A stretch of DNA of 32,135 nt from Tissierellia bacterium (GCA_012520935.1 JAAYNG010000107.1:1-32135); one strand, 5' to 3'; numbered from the stretch's first letter, positions 1 through 10,347 are shown. A program made the numbers and translations. The notes: a model not told the origin generated them from the letters alone.

Positions 1-731
1 ATATTATCCGCATTTCCCTGCTCGTAGACATTGTTAAAATATTCTTGTATTACACCAAGGTTGATATCAATATTGATTACCCCAACGACTCTTGAACCAC
101 TAAAGATTGGAGCTGCAATAGTAGTCATCATACCATAATCCGGGTCAACATATGGCGATAATACAATCATCTTTTGTTCTTGGGAAGGTCTTGTATACCA
201 ATCCAGACTATTTCTGTCGTCGTAATCAAACGCTCTATCTATACTTACATTACTGTTTTCTTTATGCAAATATATTGCAAAATGTCCATTATAGTAAAGC
301 GGATGGTCTTCATAGTCAGCATCTCTTCCATCAAATTCATTCGGTTCAAAATAAACTCCGATTCCTGAGATATAGTCATTAGACTCTAAGAGATCAGTTG
401 CTGTATCGATAATGAGATCCCTCGATCTATTCTGCATCGGCACCGATTCTATAGTGTTTTCGATATTATGATCAAAAGCGACTGATGCTTGATATATTCC
501 AGTAAAAATATTAGTCACCTGACCAGCAAATGAACTAGCTTCATAAGACATAGACTCTTTTTTAGATTCGAAACCTCTCGAATAGCTTGTGTAGGCTTCA
601 TAAACCGTCTTTGCACCCAGGACGACTGATAAGGTTACTACGATAATCAGGACTAATTTAGTCCCGACGCTACCTCTTTTTTCAAACTTCGATCGATTTG
701 CTTCTTTTCCAACTCTGTCAAATTTTCCCAT
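1..731 (-). CDS. Methyl-accepting chemotaxis protein, N-terminal part (runs off window)
   Basis: The minus-strand frame is open from an ATG at 731 to the window edge, giving about 243 residues without a stop. The start MGKFDRVGKEANR is followed by one hydrophobic helix (about residues 25-40, LVLIIVVTLSVVLGA). After it comes an extracellular segment that looks like a double Cache (dCache_1) ligand sensor, with phrases such as SLDWYTRP and GVINIDINLGVIQEYF. These are typical of clostridial chemoreceptors that bind amino acids or other small solutes. The HAMP and signalling domains would lie outside the window, so a Cache-containing histidine kinase or diguanylate cyclase is an alternative. A GAGGGGG ribosome site sits about nine bases upstream of the ATG. 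Confidence is good for a Cache-type receptor and moderate for chemotaxis. Confidence 0.75.
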   Translation of the reverse strand, partial: MGKFDRVGKEANRSKFEKRGSVGTKLVLIIVVTLSVVLGAKTVYEAYTSYSRGFESKKESMSYEASSFAGQVTNIFTGIYQASVAFDHNIENTIESVPMQNRSRDLIIDTATDLLESNDYISGIGVYFEPNEFDGRDADYEDHPLYYNGHFAIYLHKENSNVSIDRAFDYDDRNSLDWYTRPSQEQKMIVLSPYVDPDYGMMTTIAAPIFSGSRVVGVINIDINLGVIQEYFNNVYEQGNADN

Positions 732-1152
732 AAATTATTTACCCCCTCATTAATTCAAAAGCCCAAATAAGATCCCAAATAATACACCTATCGTACCACA
801 GCTATAAAAAGAAAGCAAGCAATATAACTTTTACTTTCCCTCTAATGTTTAATATCAGTTTTCACACTTATCTAAATAAAGGATTCTATTTATTTTTGTA
901 ACATACCTTTGAACTCTTATGGATTTTCACGCTGCTTTCTCTCCTTTGGGGTGGAGGATCAAAGGAGGCAGTATTAACTTGAGATTAGTATCAGTATGCA
1001 TCAGGGGATACCAGTTTTCAAGGTAAATCATTTAAATGTACAGGTAGCTAAAGTTAAACATAACAATGATAACCTGTCTCTATTCTAATTTATAAAATTT
1101 TGCTATTATTTCTTTTTATTAGGGTATATCCTTAGATGATGGAGGTGTTTTT
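732..1152. other. Intergenic region between divergent chemoreceptor and rnr
   Basis: This is 421 bases of AT-rich sequence separating divergently transcribed genes. It must hold both promoters, but I see no unambiguous -35/-10 pair. The best -10-like strings before rnr are near 1091-1096 (TATAAA) and 1123-1130, each with a poor -35. No reading frame with coding character, tRNA or strong hairpin is visible. Confidence 0.5.
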
Positions 1153-3258
1153 ATGACTGTCAGGGAGAAAATAATTGAATACTTAAGCGAGGGCGAGCCC
1201 AAGTACAAGGAAGAGCTTGCCATACATTTTAATTTACAGCGTGAAGATTTAAAAGATTTTTATAAGATATTAAATGCTTTGGAAAAGGAAGGGGTCGTTT
1301 ATAAGTCTAAGGAAGGCAAGTTCCAATCTATTGGACAAAACCAATACTTCCTCCAAGGGACTTTCTTACAAAATGAAAGGGGTTTCGGCTTTGTTGAGGG
1401 GGACTTTGGAAGGGATATCCACATAGGCAAAGACTATGTCAACGGTGCCATGCAGGGGGACAGAGTCCTCGTTAACCTCTTAAGGGAAGAAAACGGCAGG
1501 GAGAGTCCTGAAGGCGAGATAGTAAAAATACTTGAAAGGAAGAACAATCAAATTGTTGGAATTTTCAATGACAACAAGTCCTTTGGCTTTGTCGTACCTG
1601 ATAACAAAAAAATTCTTCAAGATATTTATATACCTAAGGGAAGGACTAACGGAGCAAAGGCCGGCGATAAGGTTCTTATTGAGGTCACCAAGTACCCGGA
1701 GGCTAACAAGTCCCCTGAAGGTGTCGTAGTTGAAGTAATTGGTCAAGTTGGAGAAAAGGGAACTGACATCCTTTCTGTTGTGAAGGATATGGGTATTCCT
1801 GATTCTTTTTCCAAGAAGACAATCAAGTATGCGGAAAGCCTTTTTGATGTGGGACAAGAAGACTTAAAGGGGAGGGAGGATTTAACCGACCTTACTACTT
1901 TTACCATAGACGGGGCAGATGCCAAAGACTTTGACGATGCCGTTTCCATAAAGAAGATTGATATTGGCTATAAGCTTGGAGTCCACATTGCCGATGTTTC
2001 ACACTATGTTAAAGAGGACACCAAGATAGATGAAGATGCAAAAGAACGAGGAAACTCCGTCTACTTGCTTTCCAAAGTTATACCTATGTTGCCTGAAAGG
2101 CTTTCCAATGACCTCTGTTCACTTAAGGAGGGGGTTATAAGGCTTACCCTTTCAATCTTTATGGACATAGACAGCGAGGGCATGGTAAGGGACTACAGGA
2201 TTGTTAAGTCTTATATAAAGAGTAAGAAACGACTGATTTATGATGAAGTTTCCGACCTTTTAGAAAGTGGAACAACTGACAAGCCATATTTAAACGACTT
2301 AAAAGACGACTTGTTTATGATGGAAGAGCTTTTTGAAATTTTAAAGAAAAAGAGGGACAAAAGGGGTGCCATCGACTTTGAGTTCCCTGAAAGATATATA
2401 GAATTAGATGAAAGGGACAGACCTATAAAGATAGGACGCTTGGAAAGAAGGGTTGCCAACAAGATTATTGAAGAGTTTATGCTGGTTGCCAATGAAACCG
2501 TTGCGGAAAGCTTCTTGAAAAAAGAAATTCCATTCCTCTACAGGGTCCACGAAGACCCTAGCCTTGAGAGGATTACCGACCTTAAGAGGATTGTCGGAAA
2601 CTTAGGCTATACACTTCACTATAAGGACGACTTGGAGCCACAAAACCTCAAGGACTTAATCGACAAGTCTGTGGGTACAAAGGATGAAGCCTTGATAAAG
2701 ACTATGGTATTAAGGTCTTTGAGAAAGGCGAGGTATTCCGAAGAGAGTCTTGGACACTTCGGACTTTCTGTGGACTTCTATACCCACTTTACTTCGCCCA
2801 TTAGGCGGTATTCCGACCTTATGATACACAGGATTATTTCCAAGCACTTGGACAAGAGCCTGACTAAAAAGGACAGGGACCGGCTGGAAAAGCACCTACC
2901 TAAGATTGCTGAACACATTTCCAACACGGAAAGGCGGGCTGAGGAGGCTGAAAGAAGGATTGACGACATCAAGGTTGCCGAGTACATGGGCCGGTTTGTC
3001 GGTCAGTCTTTCACAGGTATTATCCAGTCTGTGGTGTCCTTCGGTATCTATGTGGAGCTTGAAAATACTGCCGAAGGTTTGATAAGATATGAAGACTTTA
3101 ATGAATATATGGTGTATAATGAAGATAATATGACGGCTGTTGGAGAAAGGTCCGGAAGGACCTTCAGCATTGGGGACGAGATAAGGGTTATTGTTGCCAA
3201 TGTCAATGTGGAAGAGGGACAAATAGATTTTATATTGGATGAGGATATGAATGAGTAA
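1153..3258 (+). CDS. rnr: Ribonuclease R (3'-5' exoribonuclease, RNB family)
   Basis: This 701-aa protein has the full RNase R layout: an N-terminal winged-helix segment (about 1-60), cold-shock/OB domains (about 65-215), the RNB catalytic domain (about 240-570) and a C-terminal S1 domain (about 620-697, beginning [15 protein letters not shown]). The metal-binding motif [13 protein letters not shown] places catalytic aspartates at about 253, 259 and 261, with the same 6- and 8-residue spacing as in E. coli RNase R. The enzyme degrades structured RNA processively in the cytoplasm and works with trans-translation. The ATG follows a good site (GGAGGTG, 1140-1146). There is no long lysine-rich tail as in the E. 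coli enzyme. The stop overlaps the smpB start by eight bases, so the two are translationally coupled. Confidence 0.96.
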   Translation: MTVREKIIEYLSEGEPKYKEELAIHFNLQREDLKDFYKILNALEKEGVVYKSKEGKFQSIGQNQYFLQGTFLQNERGFGFVEGDFGRDIHIGKDYVNGAMQGDRVLVNLLREENGRESPEGEIVKILERKNNQIVGIFNDNKSFGFVVPDNKKILQDIYIPKGRTNGAKAGDKVLIEVTKYPEANKSPEGVVVEVIGQVGEKGTDILSVVKDMGIPDSFSKKTIKYAESLFDVGQEDLKGREDLTDLTTFTIDGADAKDFDDAVSIKKIDIGYKLGVHIADVSHYVKEDTKIDEDAKERGNSVYLLSKVIPMLPERLSNDLCSLKEGVIRLTLSIFMDIDSEGMVRDYRIVKSYIKSKKRLIYDEVSDLLESGTTDKPYLNDLKDDLFMMEELFEILKKKRDKRGAIDFEFPERYIELDERDRPIKIGRLERRVANKIIEEFMLVANETVAESFLKKEIPFLYRVHEDPSLERITDLKRIVGNLGYTLHYKDDLEPQNLKDLIDKSVGTKDEALIKTMVLRSLRKARYSEESLGHFGLSVDFYTHFTSPIRRYSDLMIHRIISKHLDKSLTKKDRDRLEKHLPKIAEHISNTERRAEEAERRIDDIKVAEYMGRFVGQSFTGIIQSVVSFGIYVELENTAEGLIRYEDFNEYMVYNEDNMTAVGERSGRTFSIGDEIRVIVANVNVEEGQIDFILDEDMNE

Positions 3259-3709
3259 GAAAAATAAAGTTTTTGCCACAAACAGGAAGGCAAGACACGA
3301 CTATTATATAGAAGAAACCTACGAGGCTGGAATTGCCTTGAAGGGTACAGAGGTTAAGTCTATCAGGCAAGGTAGGGTTAACCTTAAGGAGTCCTACGCT
3401 GAGGTGAGGAACGGAGAAATCTTTGTGGTGGGTATGCATATAAGCCCCTATGCCGAAGGGAACATTTTTAATGTGGACCCCCTAAGGAAGAGGAAGCTCC
3501 TCCTCCATAAGAGGGAGATTAGGAAGATTAGTCAGGCTGTGACCCTAAAGGGTTATACTCTGGTCATCACTTCCCTTTACTTGAGCAAGGGGAGGATAAA
3601 GGCGGAGCTTGCTGTCGCAAGAGGTAAGAAGCTCTATGACAAGCGGGAGGCAATCGCCAAGAAGGACTCTGAAAGAAGGATATTACAAGCTGCTAGGGAG
3701 GACAGGTAG
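3251..3709 (+). CDS. smpB: SsrA-binding protein SmpB
   Basis: This 152-aa protein is close to the usual SmpB length. It opens with [17 protein letters not shown] and contains [21 protein letters not shown], hallmarks of the oligonucleotide-binding barrel that holds tmRNA. A basic tail (residues about 130-152, with [18 protein letters not shown]) reaches into the mRNA channel of stalled ribosomes. It delivers tmRNA for ribosome rescue. The start lies inside the last codons of rnr, an rnr-smpB order that is common in Firmicutes. The tmRNA gene often found nearby is not in this window. The stop TAG shares its last base with the GTG start of the next gene, so the operon continues downstream. Confidence 0.97.
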   Translation: MSKKNKVFATNRKARHDYYIEETYEAGIALKGTEVKSIRQGRVNLKESYAEVRNGEIFVVGMHISPYAEGNIFNVDPLRKRKLLLHKREIRKISQAVTLKGYTLVITSLYLSKGRIKAELAVARGKKLYDKREAIAKKDSERRILQAAREDR

Positions 3710-6700
3710 TGATTTTAAACATTGGACTTGACATCGGGTCAACGACAATTAAATTGATTGTCTTGGACGATGATTATAATATTATTTATAAGAATTATGA
3801 AAGGCACTATTCTGATATTGGCTTAACCTTAAAGAGCATTTTAGAAAAGGCTAAGCCTTTTATTACAAGCGAAAGTGTAAGAGTGTCTATTACAGGCTCC
3901 GGAGGACTGCAAGTCAAGGACTTCTTGCAAGTGGAATTTATACAGGAGGTTGTGGCTGCAGTTGAATCCGTTAAAAAGTTCATTCCAAAGACGGATGTTG
4001 CCATAGAGCTGGGGGGAGAAGACTCGAAGATAACCTTCTTTAGAGGGGCTTTGGAGCAGAGGATGAATTCCATATGTGCCGGAGGGACCGGTGCCTTTAT
4101 AGACCAGATGGCTTCTTTATTGGAAACAGATGCCGCCGGTCTTAATGAACTTGCAAAGAAGGCAAGCAGGACCTACCCTATTGCTTCAAGGTGTGGTGTC
4201 TTTGCGAAAACAGACATCCAAGCCTTGATGAATCAGGGTGTTCCTAAGGAAGACATTGCAGTTTCTGTCTTTCAATCTGTTGTCAACCAAACTATTTCCA
4301 ACCTTGCCTGCGGAAGGACTATTGAGGGGAATGTAGCCTTTTTAGGAGGGCCACTCCACTATCTGGATGTCCTTGTGGAAAGGTTTATAAAGACCTTGGA
4401 ACTGGAAGATGACGAGATAATTATACCGGAAGATTCCAACCTTTATGTTGCCTTGGGGGCTGCCATTGCTGCCATGAAGACAAAGCCTATAAAGACTTAC
4501 GAATTTTTCCAAAGGGCTGAAGGGGAGTACAAGGAAAGGATTGAAGGGGTTGAACTGGACCCACTCTTCAAAAGTCCTGAAGAATATGAAGAATTTAAGG
4601 AAAAACATGCAATAGATATAGTTAAATATGGAGATTTAAAAGGCTACAAGGGTAAGCTTGCCTTTGGCGTTGATGCCGGGTCAACAACTACCAAGCTGGT
4701 AGTCTTAGGGGAAGACAACGAAATCCTCTATTCTTTCTATGGGAACAACTATGGAAAGCCTCTGGAAGTTGTCATGAGGGAATTGGGAAAAATTTATGAC
4801 ATGATGGATGAAGGTGCAGAAATCGTCGCCTCCGGAGCAACAGGATACGGCGAGGACTTCTTAAGGGCAGCCTTGAACATTGATGTTGGAGAGGTTGAAA
4901 CCATAGCCCATTTCAGGGCGGCAAGGTTTTTCAATGAAGATGTAGACTTTATCCTAGACATTGGTGGCCAAGACATGAAGGCCATGAGGGTCAAGGACGG
5001 AATGATTTCTTCCATCCTGCTGAACGAGGCCTGTTCTGCCGGCTGTGGGTCCTTTCTTGAAACCTTTGCCAATTCTTTGAACCTGTCGGTACAGGACTTT
5101 GCAAAGTTGGCTGTTCAAAGCAAGAAGCCTGTGGACCTTGGCAGTCGCTGCACTGTCTTTATGAACTCCAAGGTCAAGCAGGCACAAAAGGAAGGTGCTG
5201 CAGTTTCCGACATAGCTGCCGGACTCTCCTATTCCGTTATAAAAAATGCCCTGCAAAAGGTTATAAAGATTAGAAACTTTGACGAGATGGGCGAAAATAT
5301 AGTTGTCCAAGGGGGGACCTTCTTAAGCGACGGTATCTTAAGAGCCTTTGAAAAGATTTCCGGAAGGACTGCCACCCGGCCGAAGATTGCAGGCCTGATG
5401 GGAGCCTTTGGAATTGCCCTTATCGCCAAGGAAAAATCCACTGGCAAGTCGAGCCTAAAAAACAAGGAAGAATTGGAAAAGTTTGAATATACGACTAAGA
5501 CTTCAACCTGCAAGGGTTGTACCAACCACTGTTCACTTACGATAAATGTCTTTAATGACGGTGGCAGGTACATTACAGGAAACAGGTGCGAGAGGCCTCT
5601 TGGCAACAAGACTTCCGATGAACTCTTGCCAAACCTCTTCACTTACAAGGCGGAAAGGGTCTTCCAATACGAGTCCCTCCCTCCTGAAGACGGGAAGGGT
5701 GTCGTAGGAATACCGAGAGTTCTTAATATGTACGAGAACTATCCTTTCTGGCATACACTTTTGACAGAGCTGGGCTTTTCCGTTGTGCTATCAACCAAGT
5801 CTTCAAGGGAAGTCTACGAGCTGGGGATAAGTTCCATTACCAGTGAAACACTCTGTTATCCGGCTAAGCTTGTACATGGACACATAGAGGACCTGATAAA
5901 AAAAGAAGTGGATATCATCTTCTACCCTTCTGTCTTCTATGAGGAAAAGGAGTTTGAAAATGCGGACAATTCAGTGAACTGTCCGGTTGTTGCAGGCTAC
6001 CCTGATGTTATTAAAAACAATGTAGATAATTTAAAGAATAAAAATGTACGCTTTGTAAACCCGTTTGTTGCCTTCCAAGACAGGACTCTTATGAAGTCCC
6101 AACTGGTGAACGCCTTCAAGGGCTTCGGCTTCCTATTTGCCGAGTCCGAAATGGGGAATGCCGTTGACCTTGCCTACAGGGAACTGGACAGGTACAGGGA
6201 TGATGTGGTCAAGGAGGGTGACTATGCCTTAGAATATATGAAGGAACATGGTTTAAAGGGGATTGTCCTTGCAGGAAGACCATACCATGTGGACCCTGAA
6301 ATCAACCATGGAATTCCTGAAATGATAAACTCTCTAGGCTTTGTTGTCTTGTCAGAGGACTCTGTGGCAACCAAGACCAACCTTAGCGGAAGAATGAGGA
6401 TACTTGACCAGTGGTCCTACCATGCAAGGCTTTACAGGGCTGCCAAATTTGTGGGCAAGCACGAGGACTTGAACCTGATTCAGCTAAACTCTTTCGGTTG
6501 CGGAATTGATGCTGTCACCACAGACCAGGTGGCAGAGATTTTAAAGAGTTATAATAAGATATATACAGCCTTAAAGATAGATGAAGTAAATAACCTTGGT
6601 GCAGCAAGGATAAGGGTAAGATCCTTGAAAGAGGCAATCGAAAACAGGAAAGACCATCCCGAACTTATGAGGATTGGCGAGGGGGACTTCTACCCTGAAT

Positions 6701-7932
6701 ACCCTGTATTTACTGTGGACAAGAGGAAGACCCACACCATACTGGCACCTCAAATGGCCCCAATCCACTTTGAAATCCTTGAAGAGGCCCTGCAGTTAGA
6801 GGGCTATAATTTAAAATTCCTAAAGGATATAAACAAGGAAACCATTGAACTTGGCATTAAGTATGTAAATAACGATGCCTGCTACCCTACCATGTTTGTC
6901 GTGGGGCAATTTTTGCAGGCACTTCAATCGGGAGAATATGACCCGGACTATACAACTGTTTTAATGACACAAACCGGCGGTGCCTGCAGGGCTTCCAACT
7001 ATGTGGGACTTATCAGAAAGGCCTTGATTGATGCAGGCTTCCCTCAAGTCCCTGTGATCGCCTTGAGTGTTCAAGGAATTGAAGGAAATCCCGGCTTTAA
7101 GCTTACGCCAAGCCTCGGCAAGAAGGCGGTTATCGGCGGACTATATGGCGACCTGCTCATGAGGCTGAGAAATGAGAACTTCCCTTATGAAAAGCATGAA
7201 GGGTCAACAGAGGCTTTGGTTGATAAGTGGGTGCAAAAGTTAAAGGTCGACATAGCCAAAGGCGACATGAGGACCTTTAAGAGGAATGTGGACAATATTA
7301 TACTCAGCTTCAAGAATTTGGAAAAGACAGGTGAGAAGAAGCCAAAGGCTGGAATTGTAGGAGAAATCCTCGTCAAATTCCTTCCGCAGGCCAACAACTT
7401 TGTCCAAAAGATTATGGAGGAAGAGGGTTTTGAGGTAATTGTGCCTGACCTAGTGGACTTCATTTTATACTGCTTCAGCAATTCAAGGAACAAGAACAAT
7501 GCCTTTGGTGGCTTTGGCTTTGGTGCCTTAATCTCTGACATAGGGATAATGTATGTGGAAAGGTATAGGAATTATATAAGAAGGCAGCTTAAGAAGACAG
7601 GTTTCTCAGCCCCATTAAAGATTGGCGAGTTGGAAGAGCTGGGCAAGGAGTTTGTTTCCTTGAACCACCAATATGGAGAGGGTTGGCTATTAACTGCTGA
7701 AATGGTAGAGTTAATCCATTCCGATGCACCCAACATTGTCTGCGTTCAACCCTTCGGTTGCCTGCCTAACCACTTGACCGGCAAGGGTGCAATCAAGGCT
7801 ATTAGGGAAAAGTACCCTAGAGCCAATATTGTCCCGATTGACTATGACCCGGGTGCAAGTGAAGTCAACCAGTTAAATAGAATTAAGCTGATGCTGTCCC
7901 ATGCAAGGGATGAGTTTTATAAGAATGTATAA
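3709..7932 (+). CDS. Large 2-hydroxyacyl-CoA dehydratase activase-related protein (two BadF/HgdC ATPase domains plus DUF2229/HgdB-like part)
   Basis: This 1407-aa fusion begins at GTG 3709, with AGGGAGGA upstream. Residues about 1-260 and 315-590 are two ASKHA ATPase modules with phosphate loops LDIGSTTIK and GVDAGSTTTK and second loops ELGGEDSKI and DIGGQDMKA. Each module keeps a cysteine pair 39 residues apart (C123/C162 and C442/C481), matching the spacing of the [4Fe-4S]-ligating pair of HgdC. Residues 601, 604, 608 and 627 form another cysteine cluster. The rest, about 650-1407, resembles DUF2229 and HgdB-like dehydratase/double-cubane proteins (TQTGGACRASNYVG, QPFGCLPNHLTG). The family is inferred to couple ATP hydrolysis to low-potential electron transfer; the substrate is unknown. 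The unusual context is tight coupling to smpB and to two M20 hydrolases downstream. Confidence 0.88.
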   Translation: MILNIGLDIGSTTIKLIVLDDDYNIIYKNYERHYSDIGLTLKSILEKAKPFITSESVRVSITGSGGLQVKDFLQVEFIQEVVAAVESVKKFIPKTDVAIELGGEDSKITFFRGALEQRMNSICAGGTGAFIDQMASLLETDAAGLNELAKKASRTYPIASRCGVFAKTDIQALMNQGVPKEDIAVSVFQSVVNQTISNLACGRTIEGNVAFLGGPLHYLDVLVERFIKTLELEDDEIIIPEDSNLYVALGAAIAAMKTKPIKTYEFFQRAEGEYKERIEGVELDPLFKSPEEYEEFKEKHAIDIVKYGDLKGYKGKLAFGVDAGSTTTKLVVLGEDNEILYSFYGNNYGKPLEVVMRELGKIYDMMDEGAEIVASGATGYGEDFLRAALNIDVGEVETIAHFRAARFFNEDVDFILDIGGQDMKAMRVKDGMISSILLNEACSAGCGSFLETFANSLNLSVQDFAKLAVQSKKPVDLGSRCTVFMNSKVKQAQKEGAAVSDIAAGLSYSVIKNALQKVIKIRNFDEMGENIVVQGGTFLSDGILRAFEKISGRTATRPKIAGLMGAFGIALIAKEKSTGKSSLKNKEELEKFEYTTKTSTCKGCTNHCSLTINVFNDGGRYITGNRCERPLGNKTSDELLPNLFTYKAERVFQYESLPPEDGKGVVGIPRVLNMYENYPFWHTLLTELGFSVVLSTKSSREVYELGISSITSETLCYPAKLVHGHIEDLIKKEVDIIFYPSVFYEEKEFENADNSVNCPVVAGYPDVIKNNVDNLKNKNVRFVNPFVAFQDRTLMKSQLVNAFKGFGFLFAESEMGNAVDLAYRELDRYRDDVVKEGDYALEYMKEHGLKGIVLAGRPYHVDPEINHGIPEMINSLGFVVLSEDSVATKTNLSGRMRILDQWSYHARLYRAAKFVGKHEDLNLIQLNSFGCGIDAVTTDQVAEILKSYNKIYTALKIDEVNNLGAARIRVRSLKEAIENRKDHPELMRIGEGDFYPEYPVFTVDKRKTHTILAPQMAPIHFEILEEALQLEGYNLKFLKDINKETIELGIKYVNNDACYPTMFVVGQFLQALQSGEYDPDYTTVLMTQTGGACRASNYVGLIRKALIDAGFPQVPVIALSVQGIEGNPGFKLTPSLGKKAVIGGLYGDLLMRLRNENFPYEKHEGSTEALVDKWVQKLKVDIAKGDMRTFKRNVDNIILSFKNLEKTGEKKPKAGIVGEILVKFLPQANNFVQKIMEEEGFEVIVPDLVDFILYCFSNSRNKNNAFGGFGFGALISDIGIMYVERYRNYIRRQLKKTGFSAPLKIGELEELGKEFVSLNHQYGEGWLLTAEMVELIHSDAPNIVCVQPFGCLPNHLTGKGAIKAIREKYPRANIVPIDYDPGASEVNQLNRIKLMLSHARDEFYKNV

Positions 7933-7950
7933 ATTCCACAGGAGGTAGAT

Positions 7951-9066
7951 ATGGATATCTTAGCTATATCTAAAGAAGTAAGTGAAGATGTTATAAAGTG
8001 GAGGAGGGACCTCCATCAAATTCCGGAAGTTGGAAACGACCTGCCAAAGACTGCCGACTATGTGTCTAAAGTCCTTGACGACTTGGGTGTAGAATACACG
8101 AGTGGTGTGGGACTGCCTCATGGAATCCTTGCTAGAATTAAAGGTGGTAAAAAAGGAAAGACCATTGCCCTAAGGGCTGACATGGATGCCTGTGGACATG
8201 ATGCCCAGACTGCAATTCTTTTGGGAACGATTAAAATATTAAACAACCTCAAAGAAAACCTCACTGGTGAAATGGCCTTCCTCTTCCAACCAAGCGATGA
8301 TATTTCTTCCGGAGCAAAGCCCATGATTGAAGCCGGTGCCCTAAAGGGAGTGGATAGGATTATCGGCCTCCATGTGGGCAATGTCTTTCCTGCTGACAGG
8401 TCGGGAAAGGTCTTCTATTCCACCGGTGGAATGATGGGAGACTTGGACAAGTTCACAATAAAGGTTAAGGGAAAGGGGACCCACGGAGCCTACCCTCACG
8501 AAGGAGTTGACCCAATTGTAGTGGCTTCCTATATTATAAATGGAATACAAGCCATTGTTGCTAGAGAGCTTGACCCTGTGGACCCGGGAGTTATAACATT
8601 TGGTGTCTTTAATGGTGGAGAGGTAAACAATATTATTCCTGAAGAGGTCATGCTGGAAGGAACTTCAAGGGCTGTTAACCACAAGACAAGAGCCTATATG
8701 AAAGAGAGAATCGGCGAAATCGCAGAGGGGATTGCCAAGTCACACAGGGCTGAGGTGGAATATCTTTACTACCTGAATGCGCCCCCTCTTGTAAACGATA
8801 AGACTGTGGCAGAAGAACTGGCAGCCAGTGCTAAAAAGGTCTTGGGTAAAGAACTGGTTGAAGAGCTTAGGAAGCCTGTAATGGGTGGTGAGGACTTTGC
8901 CTATTACTTGGAGGAAGTACCGGGTGCCTACCTCTTCATTTCAAACCCTTTGGCAATTGATGGGGTCTGCTATGCCCAACACAACCCTAAATTTGCCCTT
9001 GATGAATCCGTTCTCTACCGTGGGGTTGCTTGCTTTGTACAACATGTCTTTGATTATCTGGTATAA
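7951..9066 (+). CDS. M20 family amidohydrolase paralogue with altered active site
   Basis: This 371-aa protein belongs to the M20D group (amidohydrolases, IAA-amino-acid hydrolase and aminoacylase relatives). It starts at ATG 7951 behind AGGAGG. Comparison with the tandem paralogue at 9077 shows two changes. The segment between RADMD and ACGHD, 20 residues in the paralogue, is absent, so ADMD runs directly into C81-G-H83. The Glu-Glu pair that supplies the general base and a metal ligand is Asp116-Asp117 (QPSDDISSGAKPM). Other ligands look retained: C81, H83, the GLHVGN histidine and the QHNPKF histidine near the end. Activity could be weakened, altered or lost. The frame is intact and codon use matches the neighbours, so it is not an obvious pseudogene. 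It sits 18 bases after the activase gene. Confidence 0.85.
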   Translation: MDILAISKEVSEDVIKWRRDLHQIPEVGNDLPKTADYVSKVLDDLGVEYTSGVGLPHGILARIKGGKKGKTIALRADMDACGHDAQTAILLGTIKILNNLKENLTGEMAFLFQPSDDISSGAKPMIEAGALKGVDRIIGLHVGNVFPADRSGKVFYSTGGMMGDLDKFTIKVKGKGTHGAYPHEGVDPIVVASYIINGIQAIVARELDPVDPGVITFGVFNGGEVNNIIPEEVMLEGTSRAVNHKTRAYMKERIGEIAEGIAKSHRAEVEYLYYLNAPPLVNDKTVAEELAASAKKVLGKELVEELRKPVMGGEDFAYYLEEVPGAYLFISNPLAIDGVCYAQHNPKFALDESVLYRGVACFVQHVFDYLV

Positions 9067-9076
9067 GGAGGAAGAG

Positions 9077-10234
9077 ATGGAAAAACTTGCTAAAACAATT
9101 GAAGATAAATTGATTGAGGACTATAAAACTCTTCATCAAATACCTGAAATAGAGCTGGACCTCCCTAAGACCTTTGAATATATAAAGAAAAGATTGGATG
9201 GCTTGGGAGTAAAGTATGAAACAGGCATAGGGGTTGAACATTCTATCTTGGCTGAAATTGAAGGAGACCTGCCCGGCGAAACAACTGCCATAAGGGCAGA
9301 CATGGACGGTTTAAAGATAGGAGAAAAAACAGGACTTCCCTATGCTTCAACAAACGGAAATATGCATGCCTGTGGCCATGACGGTCATGTTGCCATGGCA
9401 CTAGGAACTGCTGAAATCCTTTCTAAGAATAAGGACAGGCTTAAGGGCAAGGTTAAATTTATCTTCCAACCCGGAGAAGAAGGGGGACATGGCGGCAAGC
9501 CAATGGTGGAAGCCGGTATCCTTGATGGTGTGGACAGGGTCTTAGCCATCCATGCCGGTTCTTTAGCTGATGAGGGTGAAGTGGGTGATATCTTTTTTAT
9601 AAAGGGGCCTATGATGGCCTCCATGGATGCCTTTGAGATAAAGGTAATTGGGGACGGAGCCCATGGAGCAATGCCCCATACCGGCATAGACCCCATATCT
9701 ATTACTGCTTCAATCATAGAAGAAAGCCAAAAGATAGTGGCAAGGGAAAAGAATCCGGTTGATGCCGGAGTAATATCCTACGGAGTAGTAAAGGGGGGCA
9801 GAGCCTTTAACATAATCACGCAATTCGTTGAAGTTGAAGGTACTATAAGGGCATTGGAACACGACACCAGAGACTTCTTAAAGGAGAGATTAAAGGAAGT
9901 TGTAGTGTCCACAGCAAGGGCAATGAGAGGGTCGGCAGAAATTATAATTCACGATACCTGCCCTCCTCTAATAAATGACAATAGGGTAGTTGAAGAAGTC
10001 TACCAAAAATCAAGGGCTATCTTTGGAGAATCTGTAAAGTATATGAAAAAGCCGGTTATGTCTTCAGAGGACTTTGCATTTTTTGTAAACAAGCTACCCG
10101 GAGCTATGATTTTCTTAAATAATGCTAAGGAGATTGATGGTGCCTTTCACCCACACCATAATCATAAATTTGCAATTGACGAGAATCTTTTGTATAAGGG
10201 TGTTGCAGTCTTTTTAGCAGCGGTGCTTGACTAA
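9077..10234 (+). CDS. M20 family amidohydrolase (aminoacylase/IAA-amino-acid hydrolase-like)
   Basis: This 385-aa protein is the intact member of the tandem pair. I chose ATG 9077 because AAGGAGG lies at 9065-9071 and homology to the upstream paralogue begins here; an ATG 64 codons upstream overlaps the preceding gene and is not credible. The two-metal site is complete: HACGHDGH (C99, H101), QPGEEGG (E134 general base, E135), the AIHAGS histidine and a C-terminal histidine cluster (HPHHNHKF). The family removes N-acyl groups from amino acids or cleaves small amide conjugates in the cytoplasm. The exact substrate cannot be read from sequence. Ten bases separate it from the upstream paralogue, so the two are probably co-transcribed and arose by tandem duplication. 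Confidence 0.92.
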   Translation: MEKLAKTIEDKLIEDYKTLHQIPEIELDLPKTFEYIKKRLDGLGVKYETGIGVEHSILAEIEGDLPGETTAIRADMDGLKIGEKTGLPYASTNGNMHACGHDGHVAMALGTAEILSKNKDRLKGKVKFIFQPGEEGGHGGKPMVEAGILDGVDRVLAIHAGSLADEGEVGDIFFIKGPMMASMDAFEIKVIGDGAHGAMPHTGIDPISITASIIEESQKIVAREKNPVDAGVISYGVVKGGRAFNIITQFVEVEGTIRALEHDTRDFLKERLKEVVVSTARAMRGSAEIIIHDTCPPLINDNRVVEEVYQKSRAIFGESVKYMKKPVMSSEDFAFFVNKLPGAMIFLNNAKEIDGAFHPHHNHKFAIDENLLYKGVAVFLAAVLD

Positions 10235-10347
10235 TGATCGCTTACAGTTTCTCTCAATGATAGGGTGTGTCATTACGAACGAAATGCCAGCGATGATTAA
10301 AGACCCTAGCAATTAATAAATTTATTACAAAGAAGTCAGGTAATATT

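Noticed and set aside
3259..3708. Possible tmRNA gene near smpB
   Set aside because: The space is fully used by smpB, and no tRNA-Ala-like end or tag frame was seen in the surrounding intergenic regions.
8885..9076. Upstream extension of the second M20 protein
   Set aside because: It overlaps the first M20 gene in another frame, and a perfect ribosome site precedes the internal ATG at 9077.
10254..10300. Possible extra CATTGCGAG repeat copy
   Set aside because: Only CATTACGAACGAA resembles the family; the match is too short and diverged to support.
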